Source of the DNA: Pomphorhynchus laevis
Taxonomy: Eukaryota; Acanthocephala; Palaeacanthocephala; Echinorhynchida; Pomphorhynchidae
Assembly: GCA_012934845.2 (NCBI GenBank)
Contig: WNNJ02000285.1
Location: 1-64,000, forward strand
Reading direction: 5' to 3'
Length of the DNA: 64,000 nt
Below, one piece after another: positions 22,985 through 34,625 of this stretch (positions within the stretch are counted from its first letter, which is position 1; every line of letters begins with the position of its first letter). The notes below the pieces were generated by a model. The model saw only the letters and a list, made by a program, of their open reading frames with translations, did no database searches and was not told where the DNA came from. Both the position numbers and the translations under genes were made by a program.

Positions 22985-24070
22985 TTTTTTCGGTATCATC
23001 ACGTCCAAATACAACAAATCGACGTCAGGCCGTAACAAATGCGTGTCGACGCACGCTAACATGACCACGACAAAAAATCTGAATCATTTGTCAAGCAGAT
23101 GGGAAGGGAGGATGTATTTGAATGTGATAAAGGAGAGACCATGGGGGACGTCGAAAGAAAGCTAATTCCAGTCGAGGGAGCGGCGACGAGGAATTATCAG
23201 AGACCCTAGTTGTTGCAGAAATTGGGAACGTTGAGTAAGAGGGAATGACGAGAACGCAGTGATAGAGAGGTAAGGCGAGTGTCGCCTAAAGAAAGGCATG
23301 TTGATGAACGATGGGGTGGAAGACAGCGATGAAACGAAAAGTTACGAGAGGGCGGAGTTAGATGCAGATGTGTATGGTGGGCCAGACGAGTTAGGCAAGA
23401 TATGTGGATGTGTGGTCGAAGCGACGGAGACGAAGGAGCACTCGACCGGTAAAGTTGATTATTCGTTGTAGAGGTAGGATGATGGATTTTGGAGAATTGG
23501 CGAAAAACTGAGGCAGTAATCGATTTTAGGGAAGGGAAGCGATGAAAGAAGAGATATCCAAGTACGGAAGTTGATAAGGAGCGGATAGGGCGGATGTCAC
23601 GGAGAATTAAGTTAGACTAGCGGACCTTGTGGCAGGTGAAGGGGTTAAGGGAAATGTGATCATCGAAATGGGAGCCTAAGAAAGTGAGATAATGGACTAC
23701 GGGAATGATTGGTGAGGCAAAATATATAGGAGGATGATATATGTTAGGTTGACATATGAGGATCTACATTATTTTGGACTTGTCAGGGTTTAGAACGATA
23801 TGAAGATGGGAGAGACGTTTGTAGGTAGAGTAAAGACAGTTGTAAGCGGAAATTCCGATATAGTGTATGAGATGGGCAGGTGCATGATCATAGATGATGA
23901 TGTCATCGGCGTATTGCATGACGTTAAAGGATTCAGTTTTGATGAGCGGAGAGAGCTTGCAAATGAGAAGAAAGAAAATCAGAGGACCTAGGACTGAACC
24001 TTGAGGGACCCCGCAGAAAATAGAAATGGGAGGGGAGGATGATGAATTAGAAAATACGCTCTTAAAGCTT
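22985..24070 (-). mobile_element. L2-like LINE, 3' half, degenerate
   Basis: The minus strand reads CGVPQGSVLGPL, then MQYADDIIIYDHAPA and KPDKSKII, the RT motifs B and C. Toward 23060 come C-terminal parts shared with other copies in the window (47583, 59830 and 61890). There are many breaks. The neighbouring copy at 24400-28770 is a related but distinct subfamily in the same orientation. Confidence 0.7.
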
Positions 24071-24433
24071 GTCCTCCACTCTTAAAGGTGGTTCTGAGTA
24101 ATCATAATCTAGCAACATAGATCATCTCCCGCCGTTATAAACACCTCTCCACGCCATATGCTTGTCAAATCTTTCCTGATCAATCCTCGTCTGAAATCAC
24201 CCTGCCTTTATTTCCTGTGAAGAAAAACGACTGTTATCCGATCTGTTTGTAATTTTTAACACCGCCAACTTTTGAAGATTGCTGATGTAAACCTTAAAAT
24301 TGTTCATTTTACGCCATTAAAATGAGCGATTTTTAAATATTTGATAAACAAATTAATAATAATACAAATTTATTTAATGTGGCAAATGCGTACAAGCTGT
24401 ACGCTTACAAGTCCACAAACAAAAATGAAAAAG

Positions 24434-26295
24434 TCAAGCAGATAAATTGTTTAAATGGGATCGGTATTGTCGTATGAAGCACGGCAAGGAAGTTGATTGG
24501 CGTATATGAATGGGTAGATAATTCCACGATAGAGAAGCAGCCACAATGAAGAAGCGGAGTCCAAAGGAGGTAGAGTAGTTTGGGACATGTAAAAGAAGGG
24601 AATTACAGGAACGCAAGGAACAGTAAACAGGACGAGAATTATCAAGAAAAGGAAGATTGAGAAATGAAGGGGTATGAAGAGTTACAAGGCGGAAAGCAAC
24701 GATAAGAAGACGAATTTGAACACGACAATAAATTGTAGGCAAATCGAGAGAAGCAAGATGGTAGGATGTATGATCAAAACGATGAAGACGGAGGAGAATT
24801 CGGACGGCTGCGTTGATGATGCGTTGTAAAGGAAGAGGAGTGGATTAAGGTGAGTTGGAAAATAGACTAAGACAATAATCGAGTCTAGAAAAAAAGAGAG
24901 AAGATATGAGAGCCATACAAGAAGGGAAATCGATCAATCTACGAACTTGACGGAAGTTGCGGAGTATCAAGGTAGATGAGCGTACTTTATCTCTAACGAA
25001 AGGTTTAAGTGAAAGTCGGTTGTCAAAATGGAAGCCTAGGAAAACGAGATTATCAACGGTAGTAAGAATTGTAGAATTTAATGATATGGAGGGAGGTTCG
25101 AATCCGAGGCGTTGAAGTAAGATCCACATAATTTTGGATTTATCAGGATTCAGAGAAAGGCGAGCAAGAAAGATGATTGGAAATTGAGACAAGACAGTCC
25201 GAAGCGGAAACACTAAGATCGTGAATACGATAAACAGGTGCATGAGCATAGATGAAAATGTCATCAGCATATTGCATAACATGGAAGTTAAATTTATGAT
25301 AAATCGAAGACAAATCACCGAGAAGAATAGAGAAAAGCATAGGGCTTAATACGGAGCCTTGTCGAACACTGGACGGGATGGACGAATGATGGTAGAGAGA
25401 AGAGTTAGAATAGACGCGAAATGTACGGTTTGATAGATATGAAGAAAACCATGATACAGTGGGTAAAGAGAAGCCATAATCATGACGAAGGCGATGGAGA
25501 AGAATCGAGTGATCGACGATGTCAAAAGCAGACGATAGATCAAGAGAAACTATGACACTACATAATTTATGATCGCGCGATATGAGTAAGTCGTTATAAA
25601 CTTTAAGACATGCAATTTCGGTAGAGTAATTAGAACGAAAAGCGGCTTGGAAGGGAGGAAATAAGTTAGAGGAAAAGAGATATATATTAACTTGCTTAAG
25701 AACGAGACGCTCAAGGAGTTTAGAAAGAGTTGGGAGAAGTGAAATAGGACGGTACGAAGATGGTAGTGAGGAGTCGAGAGATTGCTTTTTGATGAGAGGA
25801 CGAACAGTGGCGCATTTCCAGATGGAAGGAAATGTACGGCTACGGATGGACGAGTTGAACAATGTGGTTAGGAAGGGTAAGATAGAGGAGCAGATATTTT
25901 TAAGCAAGTGAGAGGGTATTGGGTCAGAAGGAGAGGTTTTATTAGGTAATAACAGAAGAGCTGAAGATACTTCATCAGACGAAACGGGAAAAAGGTGGAA
26001 TAGTTCTAGGAGGGAAGTATTTGAAGAGAAGAGTGGGTACAAGGGGGTATGGTAGTAGGGAAAGTAAATTAGATAGCTTAGTTTGTAGATAAGAAGAAAA
26101 TTCATCAGGATTTATATTACAAGGGGTAGATGATCGTGAAAGAATTGAGTTTAAGATTTTCCAATGAGATTTAGAGTTGGAAGATGACTCAAGTTGATTT
26201 CGCCAAAAAAGATATGAACGGCTTTGAGAAAAGTAGGAATCACGAAGATTTGGAGGGAGTGAGTTTGGAGAACGTTTAAGAAAGCGTTTATACAT
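24434..26295 (-). pseudogene. L2-like ORF2, reverse transcriptase and C-terminal part
   Basis: Open segments carry the RT motifs: SSYRPISLLPTLSKLLERLV (25.7 kb), FQAAFRSNYSTEIACL, VIVSLDLSSAFDIVDHSILL (motif A), SVRQGSVLSPMLFSILLGDL (motif B), MQYADDIFIYAHAP (motif C), then LNPDKSKIMW, FLGFHFDNRLS and a C-terminal FFIVAASLSWNYLPIHIR. Frame changes near 26090, 25150-25200 and 24750-24845 separate the pieces, so the copy cannot make a full ORF2 protein. The motif order and the QGSVLSPMLFSI / YADD signature suit the L2/CR1 superfamily. Confidence 0.85.
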
Positions 26296-26528
26296 ACGAA
26301 AAGAGTGACGGACTAGACGCTTAGAAAGACTACATTCAAATCGAATCAGGGAGCATGGCGCAAGCGCTGGGAACGTCGAAGTCGACTAGGCAGAAGGTTA
26401 TTGAGGATCGACGTAAGTTCAGAATCAAACAGAATGCAGAAATCATCGGGATAGAGATAGTTAAGAGGAAGTGAAAAGAGTGAAGAATTGAGTAATGCTG
26501 TGCAGAGAATAGTGATATTGAGAAGCTT

Positions 26529-27311
26529 TCAGGGTCGACTTGGTGTAGATAATGGTAAAGGCGGAGAAGGAGGATGGGGACGAGTAAGAGTAAGAGTGAC
26601 AAGGAAATGATCGGACAAACCAGGATCAGTAATTGACAAGGAGGTATAGTCATTGAAGCAGTTAGGAACAGCAATGATGTCGAGAGCACCGCCGAGAATA
26701 TGAGTTGGGCTTGTTGAAAGTAATTTATAGTTAAAATCAGAAAAAAGATTAGTTAAAGTGATAGAGTCAGAGTCAGACGGGCGATCAAGACGAATGTTAA
26801 AGTCACCGAGAACAAAAGAAGGAGTATAAGACAATGAACAGTGAGACATAAGATTTGCAAGTTCGTTAAAGAAGATACGTGATGTGGCAACTGAACCTGG
26901 ACGGTATACAATCACAAGTTCCAGAGAGAAAGGCGTTGATAATCTGCATATGAGTAATTCGAACGAAGTGTAACGGATGTTAACGTTGATTTTACGTAAA
27001 GACATTGGGTGACGATCAATGGCAACAATACCGCCATGGTTAGAAGCAGTAGATGTATGAGATGCAATTTGACGAGCTGATTCAACTAGAGAACAACCAG
27101 AGCGACATAGACGACGAATAGCAAGGTCGTCGGAGTCAAAGTGCCAGGATTCGGTAATGCAGAGAATATCGATAGATAATTGATCGAAGATATCGAGAAG
27201 CATATCAGCTTTATGAAGAATGGAGCGAGTGTTGAATAGACTAAGACGAAAAGTATGCTTAGGAGCGAGATTGATTAGCGAAGAAGACAAGGGGAAGAGA
27301 TGAGACGCCAT
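26529..27311 (-). CDS. L2-like ORF2, apurinic endonuclease domain
   Basis: A 260-codon open frame shows LSLFNTRSILHKADMLLDIF, IDILCITESWHFDSDDLAI, HGGIVAIDR, ELVIVYRPG, SFVLGDFNIRLDRPSDSDS and GLSDHFLVTLTL. These are the ordered catalytic blocks of an APE-type endonuclease (the E of TESW, GDFN, SDH). The start is the first Met of the frame. The link to the RT part needs a frame change near 26400-26530. Confidence 0.85.
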   Translation of the reverse strand: MASHLFPLSSSLINLAPKHTFRLSLFNTRSILHKADMLLDIFDQLSIDILCITESWHFDSDDLAIRRLCRSGCSLVESARQIASHTSTASNHGGIVAIDRHPMSLRKINVNIRYTSFELLICRLSTPFSLELVIVYRPGSVATSRIFFNELANLMSHCSLSYTPSFVLGDFNIRLDRPSDSDSITLTNLFSDFNYKLLSTSPTHILGGALDIIAVPNCFNDYTSLSITDPGLSDHFLVTLTLTRPHPPSPPLPLSTPSRP

Positions 27312-27329
27312 CGAATTTTTAGTCTTGTG

Positions 27330-28592
27330 TGTACAACGTGAAAATTTCCGTTGATTTGACGTATAGATAAGGATGACTCGCCGTTTGTTTCACGTCGATG
27401 TTTCTCAATGCGAGCTAAATTGAGCTGTCAATATCAGAAGGGGAGCGGTCAGGAAAGATACGGCAAGTAGATGAAGTGGTAAGAAGTTTAAAACGTTGGG
27501 AGAGTACAGAAGAGGCATGTGAACTATGTCGGAAAACGATTTTTAAGAGTGGAGGACTGAGATGATTGGATTTAGTAGATTTGTTTAAACGAATAAAGGA
27601 TACAGGATCGATATTATTGAAGAGGGATGGGTTATCATCAGGAAGAATGGTTGCTAAGATAGACCTGAAAGCAGATGCATCATCATCGAGGCGAGATTGT
27701 GGAGAAGCAGATTCGGAAAGCTTTAAGTTTGATATGATTATACAGCGATCGCGCGAAGGAAAACGATTTCGTGGAAGTGGTGGACAGACAGAGCTAGTAG
27801 GAGTCGAGGAAGATGAGCAGATAGAAGTGGAAATGACAGGGGTGCTTGATAAAGAATTAATATTGGTTGGAGCAAGTGTGAAAGGAGCGGGGTGTTGAAT
27901 CGATTGATCAGAGATGTGACTGGAGATGATTTAAGATGAAGGATGTAAATTATTTGGAAGTGCTACGTGGGAGGTAGAGTAAGGAGAATTAAGATAGGTT
28001 GGGGCATGAGTGACAGGAATGGAGTGTTGAATCACTTGGTCGGAAATGTCACTGGAAATGATTTTGATGGAAGAGTGTAAATTATTGAGAAGTGATACGG
28101 GGGAGGTCGAGTAAGAAGTACGTAAAGAGAATAAAGAAGTTTGAGATTTATTTAGATTGGGGGAGGAATAGGAAAGAAGAGGTACGAGATGAAAAGCTTT
28201 ATCGTTAGCATTGTTAGAATGAGAAAGATTAATGGAAGTTTGGTACGTAGTTGAACGAGTGTTTGAAAGAGTAGGTTAAATAATGGGATTATAAGATGCG
28301 AAGTCAAGTGTTGATGCGAGGGAAACATCTAAAAGCATTGGTGTGAGTGGTCGTGTGTGATACAGGAGTAGAGGAGCAGGATAACTGTAGTAGTCGTACT
28401 GATGTAAAAACCGCAAGTGAAATGTTTACGTTTATACACCGAGTGGTCGGATATTTTAACACGAACAAGTGTCCATACATCACAATCTTTGGAATCACAT
28501 CCAACTTCAAAGCTGGTATAACCATCATTACATTCCGATGTGGAAGATTCTTGATCAGGAACCGGGATCTGAGATCGCGCTTTTTTAGGCAT
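27330..28592 (-). pseudogene. L2-like ORF1 region, degenerate
   Basis: The frame opens MPKKARSQIPVPDQESSTSE and continues with CNDGYTSFEVGCDSKDCDVW, a Cys-rich start like the PHD-type or zinc-finger ORF1 proteins of CR1/L2 elements. The remainder is Ser/Thr/Pro-rich and broken into several frames. A second copy of the same Cys-rich block lies near 31110-31210. Confidence 0.5.
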
Positions 28593-28637
28593 GACCTTTT
28601 ATCGATAGATTGAGCTCAATCCGCGAGCGTAGCGAGC

Positions 28638-28760
28638 GGAACTGACAGGAATAATCTGGAACTGACAGGAATAATCTGGAACTGACAGGAATAATCTGGA
28701 ACTGACAGGAATAATCTGGAACTGACAGGAATAATCTGGAACTGACAGGAATAATCTGGA
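28638..28760. repeat. 20-bp tandem repeat, six copies
   Basis: GGAACTGACAGGAATAATCT repeats six times without change, starting at 28638. It lies at the 5' edge of the L2-like LINE, just upstream of its ORF1 start. It could be a monomer-type promoter region or a later minisatellite expansion. Confidence 0.95.
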
Positions 28761-28769
28761 ATGCATGTT

Positions 28770-29059
28770 ATTTGTTTCAAACTTTATTTTAGTTTGAAAT
28801 TGACAGAATGAACAAATTATTCTGATGCTGCTAGCATCTACTAGCTGGAAAATTGATCGATTCTGCTGCAAAATTCAAAAAATTCGTTAATTATTTTTCG
28901 GCACATATTAATATACGTAGCCCTTCAGATAAAAAATATATTTATATAATCCACATAATGTAAATTATATAAATAATCCACACCTTAAAAATGTGGATTA
29001 TATAAAATAATCCACAACTTAAAGGGCGATTATATAATCGCCCCCTTCTCTAAGAAATT
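28770..29059. other. AT-rich spacer
   Basis: Short inverted pieces of TATATAATCCACA and TGTGGATTATATAA occur around 28940-29010. No gene or element was recognised. Confidence 0.4.
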
Positions 29060-29545
29060 CCGATTATCAATCGTATCGCATTGATCTATTCAACATCTGT
29101 TCTATCCAAAATAAAAATGACCTTCTCAACACATTTGCCAACAATCGCTTGGCATTTGCTGTATAACTGAATATTGGCATACCAATTGCGATGATCTCGC
29201 TATCAGTCGTCTACATTCAACAGGAGTATATCTCGTTGATTCCGTTGCACTCCTTCCCTCATAAAAATAAAGTGTTTTCTGGCACCCGAATCTTTCGAAT
29301 TAATGATCCCTTCATTCATCCAAGTTCTTTGATGAGCTAGTTGACATTCTTATTGTCCACTTTCAGCACTTCAACTGTTTGTGCGAGGTGATTTCAACAT
29401 TCGCATTATTATAACAACAAATAACAGCAAATGAGCTACAAGCTCGTGTCGCTTACGAACCAAATGCATGTACTGCCCTTATCATTCAGATTCAATCAAG
29501 CTTGTAAGCATTCTTTCCGAATACAATTTCCATTACTTCGCACCC
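29060..29545 (+). mobile_element. L2-like endonuclease fragment in opposite orientation
   Basis: Plus-strand pieces match the endonuclease frame at 26529-27311: a TATTCAACATCTGTTC (LFN-SI) start, CGATGATCTCGCTATCAG (DDLAI-R) and GGTGATTTCAACATTCGC (GDFNIR). It is heavily broken and lies head-on against the copy at 29545-31215. Confidence 0.6.
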
Positions 29546-29867
29546 CTCGAAGAAGGATCTACATTATTTTGGATTTATTAGTATTCAGAGTAAGACGAAG
29601 AGAAGAAAAATAATTGAAAATTGAGGCAAGACAGTTGGAAGCAAAAATACTTAGATCTTGAATACGATAAGAAGGTGAATGAACATAGATGAGGATGATA
29701 TCAGCATACTGCATAACATGGAAGTTAAATGTATGAGAAATAGAAGACAAATCAAGGAGAATAATAGAGAAAAGCAAAGGGCCTAATACGGAGCCTTGTG
29801 GAATACCGGACGAGATACAAGAAGGATGGGAAAGAGAAGAGTTAGAACAAACGCGAAAAGTACGGTT

Positions 29868-29919
<52 letters not shown>

Positions 29920-31215
29920 AAACAAGCTACAGTGAGTAAAGAGAAGCCATAATCATGACGAAGGCGATGGAGAAGAATCGAGTGATCGACGATATCATAT
30001 GTAGATGATAGATCAAGAGAAATTATGACACTAAATAATTGTTAATCACGCGAAATGAGTAAGTCTTTATAAACTTTCAGACGGACAATTTCAGTAGAGT
30101 GATTAGAGCAAAAAGCGGTTTGTAATGGAGGAAATGAGTTGAAGGAAAAGTGATATGCATTAACTTGCTTGAAAGCAAGACGCTTAAGGAGTTTAAAGAG
30201 GGTTTGCGAAGTAAGCTATGACCGCACGAATATGATAGTGAGGGGTCGAGAGATTGCTTTTTGAGGATGTGGCGAACAGTAACGCATTTCCAGTTGGAAG
30301 GAAATGTTCGGCTGCGGATAGACAAGTTGAACAATGTGGTTAGGAAGGGTAGAATAGATAAGCAGATGTTTTTAAGCTAGTGAGTGGGAATTGGGTCAGA
30401 AGGAGAGGTTTTATTAGGTAATAACAGAAGAACTGAAGAGACTTCATCATACGAAACGGAAATAAGATTGAATAGCTCTGAGAGGAAAGTATTTGAAGAG
30501 AAGATATGATACAAGGGGCAAATGGAGAAGGGAAGATAAATTAGATAGCTTAGATTTAGATAAAAAGAAAATTCATCAGGATTTATGTTACAAGATGATC
30601 GTGAAATAATTGAATTAAGATTTTCCTGAGATTTATAGTTGGAAGAAAACTCGAGTTGATTTCGCCAAAAGAGAGTATGTTTAGTACGCATAAGACTGAG
30701 ATGGGAACGGTAAAGAGTAAGGTAAAAAGCACGAAGATTTAGAGTGAGCGAGTTGGGAGAACGTTTATGGAAGCGATTAAACATACGAAAAGTGTCGGAG
30801 TCGAAGCTTTGAAAAAATACTGTCAAAATCGAACCAGGGAGCATTGCGCAAACGCTGAAAACTTTGGGTCGACTAGTTAGAAGGTGATTAAAGATAGTCG
30901 TAAGTTTATAAGCAAACAGAATACAGAGATCATCGGGAGAAGGATAGTTAAGTGAAAGTTAAAAGAATGAAGAATTGAGTAAGGCTCCGCAGAGAATAGA
31001 AATATCGAGAAATTTCTAGGATCTACTTGGAGTAGCTTATGTTGGAAGAGAAAGATGATAGATACGAGTATAAGTGACAAGGAAATGATCGAGCAAGCAC
31101 CTACAGCAATTGACAAGGTCAGATATTTTAACTTAAACAAAGGTCAATAAGTCACAGTCTTTATAACCGAATCAAACTTCTAAACTTGTAAATACATCAT
31201 TGCATTCCAATGTCC
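29545..31215 (-). mobile_element. L2-like LINE, second copy with internal deletion
   Basis: It matches the 24400-28770 copy over RT motifs (MQYADIILIYVHSPSY, near 29710), SDPIPTH and the LFWRNQLEFSSN region (30680). Beyond 31090 it jumps to the ORF1 Cys-rich block, so most of the endonuclease and ORF1 region is deleted. Several frame changes are present. A TA microsatellite has grown inside it at 29870-29914. Confidence 0.75.
29870..29914. repeat. (TA)n microsatellite
   Basis: This is an uninterrupted TA dinucleotide run of about 22 units inside the L2-like copy. Confidence 0.95.
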
Positions 31216-31260
31216 TGGTGTATATGTCAGCATTTTAATGATGCCAGGAGGTTATGCCTC

Positions 31261-33757
31261 CTTGCGGGGAAAACATAGTGATTAATTTATGAGTACACCG
31301 GGCTGTGTCCCAAGGCAGGTGTAACAACAAATTATATTTCATATATTTGTACACTTGAATGTGTTCCTGTAAAGCATCATTTTGATTAGAAAAATAGTGC
31401 CTGATGCATAGCTAAACTGTAATACGCTTAGCTATGCACAGAGCGCATGCTAAACTTTTTCTGATGATTCAAATTAAGGGTAGTTCTGCTTGTCAAGCTT
31501 TGAGTACGGTTTAAGTGTGGGCTAAGGTGCCTATTGATGATTATTAAAGTCACAGTACTGATGAGCTCCGTTAGAGCGAACCGCGTATACCGTTGTTGAA
31601 GTTTGTCGTCACACATAGGATGACTGGGCATTCGTAGCGACTTTGAATATTGCGAGAATAATTCAGTTCTATTTCTTGATCTGATGAGGATATATAATGC
31701 TAACAATATATACTTTAATGAAGTGTAGAAAACAGGCGAAGACACTTATAATTCATTTATACGTTTCGTCCTTTATAATGACTTTGTCAGTATATTGTAA
31801 GTAGTTTAATATACTGAAGAAGTCCCTAAGAAAGACGAAACGTTTAAATAAATTATAAATGTCTTTGCCTGTTTTCTACACTTCATTAAAGTATAAAATC
31901 GTACCCTTATCAATATAGGCACGCAGCTTGACCACAATCAACCAATATATATATTATAAGATAGTAACTAAATACAATTTTTTGAGAAGCCGCAAGAAAG
32001 TAAGGATTCTGTAGCTGGTATTCAATGCGAAAGTCACCTCGTGTGACCTAGCAACTATTTATTACATAATATATATGTATTTATACATATATAATAGTAG
32101 TGAACGGATGTGCTGAGTAGACAACGGTCCAGGATTTCTTTCGAAATACGGCATTTATACTAAATGGTGTTGCTTGATAGACTGGACTTAGATTCACGAC
32201 TTTCAATCACCATGTCACTTCTAGACGACCACTTCAGCATCGAAATGATGAGTACCCGGCAACACTCATCAGTAGAATGAGGTACACACTGGTCGTTTCG
32301 GTTGCCTGTGTGACATTGTGAATAAAGGCGTTTCCGACACTTTGCTTAATTGTCTGAGGCTTACGCTCTTAACCAGATCGAATTGCTGTGCGGACCATCC
32401 TTAAACACTAGGCAGAGGTTGTTGCTGAATTGTCGTTGCACTCGTTGGATCCTTAATGAATACGGCAGGTATAATAGTAGTGCACGGATGTGCTGAGTAG
32501 ACAACAGTCCAGGATTTCTTTCTAAATACGGCATTTATACTAAATGTTGTTGCTTGATAGACTGGACTTAGATTCACGACTTTCAATCACCATGTCACTT
32601 CTAGACGACCACTTCAGCATCGAAATGATGAGTACCCGGCAACACTCATCAGTAGAGAATAATTCAGTTCTATTTCTTGATCTGATGAGGATATAGAATA
32701 CTAACAATATATACTTTAATGAAGTGTAGAAAACAGGCAAAGACACTTATAATTTATTTAAACGTTTCGTCCTTTATAATGACTTTGTCAGTATATTGTA
32801 AGTAGTTTAATATACTGAAGAAGTCCCTAAGAAGGACGAAATGTTTAAATAAATTATAAATGTCTTTGCCTGTTTTCTACACTTCATTAAAGTATAAAAT
32901 CGTACCCTTATCAATCTAGGCACGCAGCTTGACCTCAATCAACCAATATATATTATAAGATAGTAACTAAATACAATTTTTTGAGAAGCCGCAAGAAAGT
33001 AAGGATTCTGTAGCTGGTATTCAATGCGAAAGTCACCTCGTGTGACCTAGCAACTATTTATTACATAATATATATGTATTTATACATATATATAATAGTA
33101 GTGAACGGATGTGCTGAGTAGACAACGGTCCAGGATTTCTTTCGAAATACGGCATTTATACTAAATGGTGTTGCTTGATAGACTGGACTTAGATTCACGA
33201 CTTTCAATCACCATGTCACTTCTAGACGACCACTTCAGCATCGAAATGATGAGTACCCGGCAACACTCATCAGTAGAATGAGGTACACACTGGTCGTTTC
33301 GGTTGCCTGTGTGACATTGTGAATAAAGGCGTTTCCGACACTTTGCTTAATTGTCTGAGGCTTACGCTCTTAACCAGATCGAATTGCTGTGCGGACCATC
33401 CTTAAACACTAGGCAGAGGTTGTTGCTGAATTGTCGCTGCACTCGTTGGATCCTAAATGGATACGGCAGGTATAATAGTAGTGCACGGATGTGCTGAGTA
33501 GACAACAGTCCAGGATTTCTTTCTAAATACGGCATTTATACTAAATGTTGTTGCTTGATAGACTGGACTTAGATTCACGACTTTCAATCACCATGTCACT
33601 TCTAGACGACCACTTCAGCATCGAAATGTTGAGTACCAGGCAACACTCATCAGTAGAATGAGGGACACTGGTCGTTTCGGTTGCCTGTGTGACATTGTGA
33701 ATTAAGGCGTTTCCGACACTTTGCTTAATTGTCTGAGGCTTACGCTCTTAACCAGCG
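31261..33757 (-). mobile_element. Tandem Penelope-like terminal repeats
   Basis: Blocks with GTAGTGAACGGATGTGCTGA (32100, 33101) and GTAGTGCACGGATGTGCTGA (32480, 33481) repeat at a 1001-bp distance. The CTTGATCTGATGAGGATATA block recurs at about 31676 and 32676. The same block family, in sense orientation, follows a PLE reverse-transcriptase fragment at 46590, so these are PLE terminal repeats lying in minus orientation. Each unit contains an inverted repeat with AAACGTTTCGTCC and GGACGAAACGTTT arms, and most contain the CUGANGA/GAAAC module noted separately. Confidence 0.65.
32258..32306 (-). ncRNA. Hammerhead-like CUGANGA/GAAAC module, PLE family 1
   Basis: In minus-strand order: GGCAAC, C, GAAAC, about 23 nt, CTGATGA, then GTGTTGCC. 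GGCAAC pairs with GTTGCC. The next segment, GGGTACTC, can pair with GTGTACC in the middle with one mismatch. Equivalent copies are at 33259-33307 and 33639-33685. Activity is not shown. Confidence 0.4.
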
Positions 33758-33950
33758 TATTTTATATCAATTGTACTACGCTCGAACGTGTTTAAATTTC
33801 AAGACAAACTATACAAGCAAATCCAAGGAACGGCTATGGGAAGTCATATCGCACCTGCATATGCTGGTTTATATGTAGCGAGCATAGAAGAACAGTTTTT
33901 TTACGACACAACAACTTCTACCATCAGCATGGTTTAGATATATAGATGAC

Positions 33951-34505
33951 GTGTTTTTGATATGGGAACATGGACGGCCAATGTTGGATGCATTTATTCA
34001 AGCACTGAATGAATTTAGCGAATTACAGTTTGTTGAGGAAAAACCTATAAATGGTCGTGTGACATTCTTGGATGTTGAAATGTACATAGACAATAATAAT
34101 GTCTGGCAAACAACCTTGCACCGTAAATTTGAAGGAGGAAAATCATTAATACATGCTAGTAGCGCACATGCTCCCAAAATAAAACGATTACTCATTCGTA
34201 ATGAGCTAATACGTATAAAAAAGATATGTTCAACCAACAATGAATTCTATAAACAATCGAATATAATGTGTCAGGAATTCAAAAATAGAGGATACAACAA
34301 TCGTCTTGTGAGGAGACAATATAGAGAAATTATGGAAATGTCACAGCAAACACTATTAAAAGGAAAAGCTATGTCAAATAAAACAACAAATCGTTTATTT
34401 GCTGCCATCACATTTCATCCCGCTCTAATGAATCTTCAAAAAGATTTAAATATCGTCATCCAAAATATTCCAAAACAACTTCGATATAACATACTTAATC
34501 CATGC
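33951..34505 (+). pseudogene. Penelope-like RT, palm to thumb part
   Basis: The open frame continues the catalytic YIDD block (just upstream in another frame at about 33935) with FLDVEMYIDNNNVWQTTLHR, KRLLIRNELIRIKKICSTNN, FKNRGYNNRLVRRQY and FHPALMNLQKDLNIV. This is the standard order in Penelope RTs. The reading is interrupted at 34506-34510 by insertion of the LTR element; the continuation is on the far side at about 38374. Confidence 0.8.
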
Positions 34506-34510
34506 ATTAC

Positions 34511-34590
34511 TGTGATAATCTAACATGTAATCATATTGTATAACTATATTCTAGATTGTTGAATAAAGCCTTATTTGGTTTATCATTACA
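34511..34590 (+). repeat. 5' LTR (80 bp)
   Basis: It runs TGTGATAATC to TATCATTACA and is preceded by the target duplication ATTAC. It contains AATAAA within TTGAATAAAGCC, a possible polyadenylation signal. Confidence 0.95.
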
Positions 34591-34625
34591 ATTTATTCGA
34601 CAATTGTGTATATTATGTTAGATCA

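Larger units (their letters stand above)
24400..28770 (-). mobile_element. L2-like LINE, nearly full length, with a few frameshifts
   Basis: In transcript order the element shows a 5' block of six 20-bp repeats (28638-28760), an ORF1 region (about 28592-27330), an endonuclease frame (27311-26529) and RT with the C-terminal region (26295-24434). The 3' end is near 24400, close to the word AAATTTATTTAATGTGGCAA. ORF2 is broken by about three or four frame changes between 26530 and 24750. LINEs of this clade move by target-primed reverse transcription. Confidence 0.85.

Noticed and set aside
27566-27898. 110-codon plus-strand frame
   Set aside because: It is the shadow of the antisense L2-like ORF1 region, and its composition reflects that frame.
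32087-33300. A canonical type I hammerhead starting at CTGATGAGTGTTGCC on the minus strand
   Set aside because: No GAAA follows a closed stem II downstream. The only GAAAC that pairs correctly is upstream, so only the permuted arrangement is possible.
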